Assembly (NCBI GenBank): GCA_900550365.1
Contig: URRR01000009.1
Coordinates: 1-64,000 of the forward strand
DNA length: 64,000 bases
Direction: 5' to 3'
Source of the DNA: an uncultured Prevotella sp.
GTDB taxonomy: Bacteria; Bacteroidota; Bacteroidia; Bacteroidales; Bacteroidaceae
In this document: piece by piece, positions 58,213 to 64,000 of the stretch
Numbering within the stretch: position 1 is the first letter of the stretch
Layout: the number at the start of each line of letters is the position of its first letter
The notes under the pieces: generated by a model
What the model was told of the DNA's origin: nothing
The model's input: the letters and a program-made list of their open reading frames with translations, nothing else
The model's database searches: none
Position numbers and translations under genes: made by a program

Positions 58213-60513
58213 ATGAGAAAAGCATTTGTACGCATCTTGTGGGGTCTGCTGTGCGCGGGGGTTGTTTTCATGGCCGTGGCGTTTACCTCAATATGGTTCG
58301 GGTGGGTAGGATACATGCCTGATATAGAAGATCTGCAGAACCCTATAAGCAAGTATGCCTCTCAAGTATATTCTGTTGACGGAAAGATACTTGGCACTTA
58401 CAGCATGAACCGTGAGAACCGTGTACATGTAGATTTCGACAGTCTTTCACCGTATTTGGTCGAGGCCCTTGTCGCGACTGAAGACGAGAGATTCTATGAC
58501 CATTCCGGCATCGACTTTATAGCATTGACCCGCGCCATAGTGAAGCGCGGCCTGCTCGGACAGAAGAGTGCCGGCGGAGGCTCCACCATTACCCAGCAGC
58601 TTGCCAAGCAGCTGTATTCGTCAACGGCCAAGAGCACGGTGGAGCGGTTGATGCAGAAGCCGATAGAATGGGTCATCGCTGTTAAGCTCGAGCGTTTTTA
58701 TACCAAGGAGGAAATCATCACGATGTATCTCAATTATTTCGATTTCCTTCACAATGCCGTAGGCATCAAGACGGCGTCAGACGTTTATTTCAGGAAGAAT
58801 CCCAAGGACCTTACGCTCAATGAGGCTGCCACGCTGATAGGCCTGTGTAAGAATCCTTCTTATTTTAATCCCGTCAGATACCCTGAAAGATGTACAGAGC
58901 GTCGCAATATCGTACTCGGCCAGATGCTCAAGGCCGGATACATCACCGACAGCGAGTACAGCGCGGCACACGACGAGCCGCTCGCCCTGAACTTCCACCG
59001 CATCGACCATAAGGACGGGATAGCCACATATTTCCGCGAGTTCCTGCGTCAGTACGTGATGGCCACGAAGCCCGACCTGAAGGATTACCCCTCATGGAAC
59101 CGGGTGCAATACTCTATTGACTCCTCGGCGTGGGTCAACGATCCGCTTTACGGGTGGTGCAACAAGAATTTCAAGAAAAACGGAGAACCCTACAATGTAT
59201 ATACTGACGGCCTGAAGATATTTACCACCATTGACTCGCGCATGCAGAGATATGCAGAGGAGGCTGTCCTGCAGCACGTGGGGCATTACCTTCAGCCCGC
59301 CTTCGCCAAGGAGAACCGCACCAAGCCCAACGCCCCGTTCACCAACGCCTTGACGGCGTCAGAGGTGCGCGGCATACTTAACCGCTCGATACGCCAGAGC
59401 GAGCGTTACCGCGCAATGCGTGAGCAGGGGGCTACGGACGCCCAGATCCAGGAAGCGTTCAGAACTCCGGTGGAGATGTCGGTGTTTACGTATCATGGTG
59501 ACGTTGACACGGTGATGACGCCGTTAGACTCAATCCGCTACATTAAGTCGTTCCTCCGCTCGGGCTTCGTCAGCATGGACGCTAAGACCGGAGCCGTAAA
59601 GGCTTACGTGGGAGGAGTCGACTTTACTCACTTTACCTACGACATGGCTACGCAGGGCCGCCGCCAGGTGGGGTCTACGATAAAGCCGTTCCTTTATGCC
59701 TTGTGCATGTCCAACGGCATGTCGCCGTGCGATGTCGCCCCGAACGTGCAGCAGACTTACGGCAACTGGACGCCGCGTAACGGCAGCAGGGCCAGGTACG
59801 GCCAGATGGTGACGTTGAAGTGGGGGCTCGCCCAGTCGAACAACTGGATATCGGCTTACCTCATGAGCCGGCTCAATCCGCAGGATTTCCTCCGTATCCT
59901 CAATGATTTCGGCATCAACACTTACGGTGCCTGGCCGTCAATGGTACTGTGTCTCGGCCCCAACGAGGTGTCTGTATGCGAGATGGTCAGCGCCTATACC
60001 ACGTTCGCGAACAACGGCATACACTGCTATCCGATGTTCGTCTCGAAAATAGAAGACAATGAGGGCAACGTCGTAGCCACGTTCCAGCCCCGCATGAACG
60101 AGGTCATCAGCGAGGAGAGCACTTATAAGATGCTTGAGATGCTGCGTGCCGTGATGAACGGCGGCACAGGCAGCCGCATGCGCTACAGATACGGCATAGA
60201 GTGCGACATGGGCGGAAAGACCGGCACCACCAACCGCAATGCCGATGCTTGGTTCATGGGCTTTACGCCGTCGCTCGTCAGCGGATGCTGGGTAGGCGGC
60301 GAGGACCGCGACATTCATTTCGACTCTACACGTATGGGTCAGGGCGCCAATATGGCCCTGCCAATATGGGCTTATTACATGAAAAAAGTTTTCGCTGACA
60401 AGTCGTTAGGATACAGTCCGGATGAGAAGTTTGACATACCGGAAGACTTCAATCCGTGCTCTTCAGAGCTTGACGACTATGTGTCTGGCGGCATAGAGGA
60501 AGTGTTTGAATAA
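58213..60513 (+). CDS. Class A penicillin-binding protein 1A (second copy)
   Basis: 766 aa from the ATG at 58213. One N-terminal membrane helix, then GT51 with ATEDERFYDHSGIDF (catalytic Glu, about residue 94) and STITQQLAKQLY. Transpeptidase motifs: SxxK in RQVGSTIKPFLY (about 490), SxN in LAQSNNWISAY and KTG in GGKTGTTNRNADAWF. It shares layout with the PBP at 46766 but lacks its long charged tail and uses more GC-rich codons from about 58900 on. Two such enzymes allow division of labour between growth modes, which is inference. Confidence 0.95.
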   Translation: MRKAFVRILWGLLCAGVVFMAVAFTSIWFGWVGYMPDIEDLQNPISKYASQVYSVDGKILGTYSMNRENRVHVDFDSLSPYLVEALVATEDERFYDHSGIDFIALTRAIVKRGLLGQKSAGGGSTITQQLAKQLYSSTAKSTVERLMQKPIEWVIAVKLERFYTKEEIITMYLNYFDFLHNAVGIKTASDVYFRKNPKDLTLNEAATLIGLCKNPSYFNPVRYPERCTERRNIVLGQMLKAGYITDSEYSAAHDEPLALNFHRIDHKDGIATYFREFLRQYVMATKPDLKDYPSWNRVQYSIDSSAWVNDPLYGWCNKNFKKNGEPYNVYTDGLKIFTTIDSRMQRYAEEAVLQHVGHYLQPAFAKENRTKPNAPFTNALTASEVRGILNRSIRQSERYRAMREQGATDAQIQEAFRTPVEMSVFTYHGDVDTVMTPLDSIRYIKSFLRSGFVSMDAKTGAVKAYVGGVDFTHFTYDMATQGRRQVGSTIKPFLYALCMSNGMSPCDVAPNVQQTYGNWTPRNGSRARYGQMVTLKWGLAQSNNWISAYLMSRLNPQDFLRILNDFGINTYGAWPSMVLCLGPNEVSVCEMVSAYTTFANNGIHCYPMFVSKIEDNEGNVVATFQPRMNEVISEESTYKMLEMLRAVMNGGTGSRMRYRYGIECDMGGKTGTTNRNADAWFMGFTPSLVSGCWVGGEDRDIHFDSTRMGQGANMALPIWAYYMKKVFADKSLGYSPDEKFDIPEDFNPCSSELDDYVSGGIEEVFE

Positions 60514-60549
60514 GACGGCTGCGGCCGGAAGTTCAGCCGTCATTGTTTT

Positions 60550-61455
60550 TTATCTCACCCCTTCCTGCGCACGGTATTCGTTCGGCGTGCATCCGGTCAC
60601 TTTTCTGAACAGCCTGCTGAGGTGATGAGGATACTGGAAGCCCGTTTCGTAGGCAATCTCGCTTACCGTCTTGTCCGTTTCGCGCAGGCGGTCTTTCACG
60701 CGGTTGACTATGGCCAGGTGGATATATTCTATTGCAGACTTTCCCGTTTGTTTTTTCACAAGATCGCCGAAATAGTTGGGCGAGAAGTGTAGCTGGTCGG
60801 CACACCATGCCACCGAAGGCAGGCCGATGCGTCCCGGCAGGTCTGAGTCGAAGTAGCCGGCAAGCAGGCTTTCAAACCGTGTCAGGACATCAGAGTTGAC
60901 AGCCTCACGTGTTGCGAACTGGCGGTCGTAGAAGCGCAGGCAGTGGTTCAGCAGCACCTCGATGTCAGACAGAATGATGTTCCGGCTGTGCCGGTCGACG
61001 GGGCGGGTCAGTTCCTCCTCAATCCCGCCGAAGCAGTTGAAGACGGTCTGTCGCTCACGTTCCGACATGTGCAGCGCCTCGTTGACCTCATATGAGAAGA
61101 AGGTATATTCTTTCATCTTGCGAGCAAAGGCCGTGCCGCGTATAAGGTCGGGGTGGAACAGCAGGGCGTAACCCTGCGGATGGGTCGTGGCTCCGTCGTC
61201 ATCGATGCCGGCCACCTGTCCCGGAGCGACAAACACCAGTGTTCCTTCCTCATAGTCATACTTGTTGCGCCCGTAAGTAAGTGGTCCGTGAATCTTCTCT
61301 TTCAGGAATATTCCGTAAAAGCCGAAGCACTTCCGCCTGTGTGGCAGCACTTCCACTTTCGAAAAGTCAACCAAGCTCACCAGCGGGTTGAGCGTCTCCA
61401 GGCAGAGAAACTCGTTGTAGTCCCGTATCGTTTTCATGTCTAATATCTCGCTCAT
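60550..61455 (-). CDS. AraC-family transcriptional regulator
   Basis: 301 aa. The C-terminal 100 residues are the double helix-turn-helix of AraC/XylS: SVAWCADQLHFSPNYFGDLVKKQTGKSAIEYIH and VSEIAYETGFQYPHHLSRLFRKVTGCTPNEYR. The N-terminal part (1 to about 170) is a cupin-like sensor domain with YDYEEGTLVFVAPGQVAGIDDDG. It is of the type often found beside oxidoreductase genes in Bacteroides. It is divergent from the BASS transporter gene; shared sites at 61531, 61597 and 62698 are its likely targets. Confidence 0.92.
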   Translation of the reverse strand: MSEILDMKTIRDYNEFLCLETLNPLVSLVDFSKVEVLPHRRKCFGFYGIFLKEKIHGPLTYGRNKYDYEEGTLVFVAPGQVAGIDDDGATTHPQGYALLFHPDLIRGTAFARKMKEYTFFSYEVNEALHMSERERQTVFNCFGGIEEELTRPVDRHSRNIILSDIEVLLNHCLRFYDRQFATREAVNSDVLTRFESLLAGYFDSDLPGRIGLPSVAWCADQLHFSPNYFGDLVKKQTGKSAIEYIHLAIVNRVKDRLRETDKTVSEIAYETGFQYPHHLSRLFRKVTGCTPNEYRAQEGVR

Positions 61456-61490
61456 AATTCCCTCCCTCTCTTTATTTTTTTGACAGTGCC

Positions 61491-61498
61491 CAAAGATA
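61491..61498 (-). promoter_or_regulatory. -7 box of the AraC-family gene
   Basis: Minus-strand TATCTTTG is a perfect -7 box 36 bp before the ATG. There is no -33 match, and the degenerate operator copy begins 33 bp upstream at 61531. Confidence 0.5.
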
Positions 61499-61530
61499 CA
61501 GAAAACTTTTCATACCCGATGCCCCTTTCT

Positions 61531-61567
61531 GTAAAATCGGTATTTGATTCAGTGATATTGGTTAAGA
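61531..61567 (+). promoter_or_regulatory. Degenerate copy of the shared operator
   Basis: Aligned without gaps, this 37-bp segment starting GTAAAATCGG agrees at about 23 positions with the element at 61603-61639. It is next to the araC promoter and could be an autoregulatory site. Confidence 0.4.
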
Positions 61568-61596
61568 TACCGGGTCCGGCTCCCGCCGCGGGCCGG

Positions 61597-61640
61597 CGGT
61601 CAGTAAAACGGGTGCTTTAATCTGTAATCTGTGTATTGAC
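61597..61640 (+). promoter_or_regulatory. 44-bp element shared with the aldo/keto reductase promoter, copy 1
   Basis: Identical at all 44 positions to 62698-62741. It starts CGGTCAGTAAAACGGG, contains the direct repeat TAATCTG-TAATCTG, and ends in the -33 element (TATTGAC). It is a candidate AraC-type activator site upstream of the BASS gene. Confidence 0.7.
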
Positions 61641-61666
61641 GTACAGCTTATTCATCTGTATTTTTG
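61635..61666 (+). promoter_or_regulatory. Promoter of the BASS transporter gene
   Basis: ATTG (61635-61638), a 20-bp spacer and TATTTTTG (61659-61666), 24 bp before the ATG. Confidence 0.65.
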
Positions 61667-61690
61667 CACCAATAAAAAAAGAATCGAAAT

Positions 61691-62680
61691 ATGCGTCGAT
61701 TGATTTTATTTCTTAAGGAATGGACTTTGCCTGCAGGTATGGCTTGCGGTGTTCTTGGATTTCTTGTTTTCCATTATTCTTGTTGGCTTCGGCCTGTAAA
61801 GCCTGCGGCTCAGGCCACGGCGGAGTTTCTTATGCCTGCAGTGTTGTTTCTCATGCTGTTTGCCACGTTTTGTAAAGTTAATCCCCGCGATATGCGTATT
61901 AAGAGCTGGCATGTATGGCTGATAGCCTTTCAGTTATTGACATGTATGGGGATAGCGTTGTTTCTGCATTATGCTTCGGGTTTTCCCCATGCCCTTCTGG
62001 CTGAAGGACTTATGATATGTCTGGTTTGTCCTACGGCAGGTGCGGCGGCAGTGATTACCGGCAAATTAGGCGGCAATGAAACATCGCTCACCACTTATAC
62101 TATATTAAGTAATCTGGCGGCTGCCGTTATTATCCCTTTGGCTTTTCCACTGGTTGAGAAACATACAGACGCCACTTTCACTGAACAGTTCTTTATTATA
62201 ATACGCCGGGTATTTCCATTGCTTACCTTCCCCTTCCTTCTGGCATGGGGGCTGCGTGAGTTTTTACCTGAAGTACATGCCCGTGTTGTAGAGCGTACCG
62301 GAGGCCTGGCTTTTTATCTTTGGGGATTCGGGCTGGTGCTGTCAGTGGGGCAGACGTGCCGTTTTCTTGTTGACAGTCCTGTCAGCGTTCATCTTAAATG
62401 GATGCTGTCGTTTGTCAGTCTTCTGGCCTGCGCCATGCAGTTCTTTGTCGGTAAAAACATCGGTGCACGCTGCGGCGAACGTATCGGAGGCGGACAAGGC
62501 CTTGGGCAGAAGAATACAATATTTGCCATCTGGGTGTCATATACTTATATGTCGCCGGTCCTGTCGGTAGCGCCCGGCACATATATTATCTGGCAGAATA
62601 TATTTAATTCATGGCAATTATGGAGAAAGCAAAAACGAGACAGACAAAAGCCGGATTCAGAAGATGCAGGGATACGGTAA
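61691..62680 (+). CDS. BASS-family (bile acid:sodium symporter-like) transporter
   Basis: 329 aa with about nine or ten hydrophobic helices. The repeat structure and the segments CPTAGAAAVITGKLGGNETSLTTYTILSN (about 113) and GLGQKNTIFAIWVSYTYMSP (about 275) fit the crossover motifs of BASS transporters. Known members carry bile acids, pantoate, pyruvate or other organic anions with sodium; the substrate here is unknown. The C-terminal tail is basic and cytoplasmic. Expression is probably controlled by the divergent AraC-family protein. Confidence 0.8.
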   Translation: MRRLILFLKEWTLPAGMACGVLGFLVFHYSCWLRPVKPAAQATAEFLMPAVLFLMLFATFCKVNPRDMRIKSWHVWLIAFQLLTCMGIALFLHYASGFPHALLAEGLMICLVCPTAGAAAVITGKLGGNETSLTTYTILSNLAAAVIIPLAFPLVEKHTDATFTEQFFIIIRRVFPLLTFPFLLAWGLREFLPEVHARVVERTGGLAFYLWGFGLVLSVGQTCRFLVDSPVSVHLKWMLSFVSLLACAMQFFVGKNIGARCGERIGGGQGLGQKNTIFAIWVSYTYMSPVLSVAPGTYIIWQNIFNSWQLWRKQKRDRQKPDSEDAGIR

Positions 62681-62697
62681 TCAGCGTCGCGGCCCGA

Positions 62698-62741
62698 CGG
62701 TCAGTAAAACGGGTGCTTTAATCTGTAATCTGTGTATTGAC
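62698..62741 (+). promoter_or_regulatory. 44-bp shared element, copy 2
   Basis: Identical to 61597-61640, about 1.1 kb downstream, again ending at the -33 element. Sequence outside the 44 bp is different apart from a loosely similar GC-rich stretch on the left. Confidence 0.7.
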
Positions 62742-62767
62742 CGGAGGCCGGCATTATGCTAACTTTG
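62736..62767 (+). promoter_or_regulatory. Promoter of the aldo/keto reductase gene
   Basis: ATTG (62736-62739), a 20-bp spacer and TAACTTTG (62760-62767). The spacing is the same as at the BASS promoter. The leader before the ATG is about 170 nt. Confidence 0.65.
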
Positions 62768-62799
62768 CACCGGATAAAGATCTTTGACGGCATATAGTG

Positions 62800-62868
62800 A
62801 TGGAAGCGTTAAGATTCATGAAGGGCATTGAGTTACCGTTGCCAGATGATAACCTTTCATTGATATGA
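62800..62868 (+). CDS. Possible 22-residue leader peptide
   Basis: A short open frame in the long leader reads MEALRFMKGIELPLPDDNLSLI and ends at TGA 62866-62868. There is no homology I recognise. It could be a chance frame, a leader peptide or a remnant. Confidence 0.2.
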   Translation: MEALRFMKGIELPLPDDNLSLI

Positions 62869-62945
62869 CGGATATTGAAATTGTTCATGTGATATGGTGA
62901 GAGCAAATCTTACAGAGATAATGATTCGTTAACCGGATATAAATC

Positions 62946-63908
62946 ATGATTAATATGTACACATTGAAAAGACTATTATTCTTAACGGCCCTGCTTGCAG
63001 GGTGCGTATGCGCGATGGATGCGCAGGAGAAGACTACTGTAGGCGGTGTGCCTGTAGTGACACTTAACAACGGCGTGGAGATGCCGCGCTTCGGTCTTGG
63101 AACCTTTTTGCAGCCTTCAGATGAGGTGTGCGAGCAGTCATGTCTGACGGCTCTGCGTGCAGGTTATCGGCACATCGACACTGCCCATGCCTACAACGAC
63201 GAGCGTGGAGTAGGGCGCGCTGTAAAGGAGAGCGGTATACCGCGTGAGGAAATATGGATTACCAGCAAACTGTGGCCTACCGAATACGGTGAGGGCAAGA
63301 CGCTGAAAGCCATTGACGACATGCTTGACCGGATGCAGCTTGACTATATCGATCTGCTCTATGTCCATCAGCCTGTGGGCGACTTTGTCGGGGCATGGAA
63401 AGACATGGAGAAAGCCGTCAGGATTGGCAAGGTGCGTGCCCTTGGCATCAGCAATTTTGACGCCAGCGATGAAGTCTGGGATAAGATTATGAGCGCCGCT
63501 ACTATCAAGCCCGCCGTACTTCAGATAGAGTGTCACCCTTACGCCCAGCGTGTAGAGATACGTAAGAAGGCCGCCCGTGAGGGCATTCAGGTAGAATGCT
63601 GGTTCCCTCTGGGTGGCGCGATGTCCGGCGGCGCGCTGTTTAAAGACCCTGTCATCAGGAAGATTGCCGAGGCTCACGGCAAGTCGCCGGCCCAGGTCAT
63701 CCTGCGCTGGCACATACAGGAAGGCTTCTCCGTCATCCCCGGAGCGTCTGATCCTGACTATATCAAGGAGAACATCCAGATATTCGACTTCACCCTGACA
63801 GACGAGGAAATGGCGGCGATGCGCTCGCTGAACAAGGAAAAGCGGTTCTTTAACATGCCGCTGACCGAAAAAGAAAAAGTATATCTCAATACGCCGGTGA
63901 AAGACTGA
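62946..63908 (+). CDS. Exported aldo/keto reductase
   Basis: 320 aa. The AKR tetrad is intact: Asp and Tyr in HIDTAHAYNDE (about residue 77), Lys in ITSKLWP (about 101) and His in DLLYVHQPVGD (about 133), with the NADPH-binding end SVIPGASDPDYIKEN near 270. Unusually, a signal sequence precedes it (MYTLKRLLFLTALLAGCVCAMDAQ), with a lipobox-like LAGC or a type I site after MDA. The ATG at 62946 and the one at 62955 are both possible starts. Its promoter shares the 44-bp element with the BASS gene. Confidence 0.88.
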   Translation: MINMYTLKRLLFLTALLAGCVCAMDAQEKTTVGGVPVVTLNNGVEMPRFGLGTFLQPSDEVCEQSCLTALRAGYRHIDTAHAYNDERGVGRAVKESGIPREEIWITSKLWPTEYGEGKTLKAIDDMLDRMQLDYIDLLYVHQPVGDFVGAWKDMEKAVRIGKVRALGISNFDASDEVWDKIMSAATIKPAVLQIECHPYAQRVEIRKKAAREGIQVECWFPLGGAMSGGALFKDPVIRKIAEAHGKSPAQVILRWHIQEGFSVIPGASDPDYIKENIQIFDFTLTDEEMAAMRSLNKEKRFFNMPLTEKEKVYLNTPVKD

Positions 63909-63984
63909 CGGAGCCACTGCTGCAAGCGCGTGCGGCAATGGCGTGCGTTTGACGATAAAAAAGACAAATATAAGACATATTGCG

Positions 63985-64000
63985 ATGAAAAAGTATTTTG
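63985..64000 (+). CDS. Start of a further gene, cut by the window edge
   Basis: ATG AAA AAG TAT TTT at the right edge reads MKKYF, typical of a signal-peptide start. It lies 76 bp after the aldo/keto reductase and may be the next gene of the same operon. Nothing more can be said. Confidence 0.4.

Noticed and set aside
63138..63938. 266-codon open frame antisense to the aldo/keto reductase
   Set aside because: The plus-strand enzyme is complete with all motifs, so this is a shadow.

Overview
The window is a stretch of bacterial chromosome from a member of the Bacteroidota, most likely order Bacteroidales and possibly Prevotellaceae. The evidence is the promoter type (TTTG, 19-21 bp, TAnnTTTG, seen upstream of many genes), the lpxC-fabZ gene fusion, a DUF4835 gene between recN and coaBC, NspC-type polyamine synthesis, and lipoprotein and signal-peptide styles typical of the phylum. 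The genus call is an impression, not a measurement. Almost all of the window is core housekeeping content. I see no prophage, transposase, integrase, CRISPR array, restriction system or toxin-antitoxin pair.

Layout. 1-7.5 kb: end of a hexuronate SDR and uxaB, a DUF2400 protein, an acidic-tailed unknown protein, a nitrilase-family amidase, rarA, a D-2-hydroxyacid dehydrogenase and a TRIC-type channel. 7.8-15.5 kb: a minus-strand run, dnaN, DnaQ-like exonuclease, coaBC, DUF4835, recN, TPR protein with a dead protease domain. 15.7-24.4 kb: DUF3127 protein, B3/B4 protein, pgk, queC, ogt, a small outer-membrane barrel, kdsA-kdsD and a phospholipase D family protein. 24.4-33.3 kb: TPR protein with an orphan binding lipoprotein, radA, a TlpA-like thioredoxin, prs, a ThiE/TenI-like protein, nspC. 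33.4-35.5 kb: four tRNA genes (Gly, Leu, Leu, Gly), an unknown protein, ssb and a phosphopantetheinyl transferase. 35.5-41.6 kb: a tight operon lon, tgt, lptF/G-type permease, DEAD-box helicase. 42.4-49.3 kb: lpxD, lpxC/fabZ, lpxA, miaA and a class A PBP. 49.4-60.5 kb: PIF1-like helicase, methyltransferases, MBL hydrolase, HD hydrolase, glyA, pyrI, pyrB and a second class A PBP. 60.5-64 kb: an AraC regulator, a BASS-family transporter, an exported aldo/keto reductase and the first bases of another gene.

How it works together: the genes cover lipid A and Kdo synthesis (lpxD, lpxC/fabZ, lpxA, kdsA, kdsD, Lpt permease), peptidoglycan polymerisation, DNA replication and repair (dnaN, ssb, rarA, recN, radA, exonuclease, helicases), tRNA modification (queC, tgt, miaA, methyltransferases) and pyrimidine, PRPP, CoA and one-carbon metabolism.

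Two non-genic signals stand out. First, six intergenic loci each hold an array of exactly 81 bp: four 15-bp units of the form AAAAGRYSRYCTTTT separated by 7-bp spacers, so a strict 22-bp period. Three lie between divergent genes, two between convergent genes and one between two genes in the same direction, so they are not simply terminators. I cannot match them to a described element. Second, the promoters of the BASS transporter and the aldo/keto reductase share an identical 44-bp block ending at the -33 element, next to a divergent AraC regulator, which points to a small regulon.
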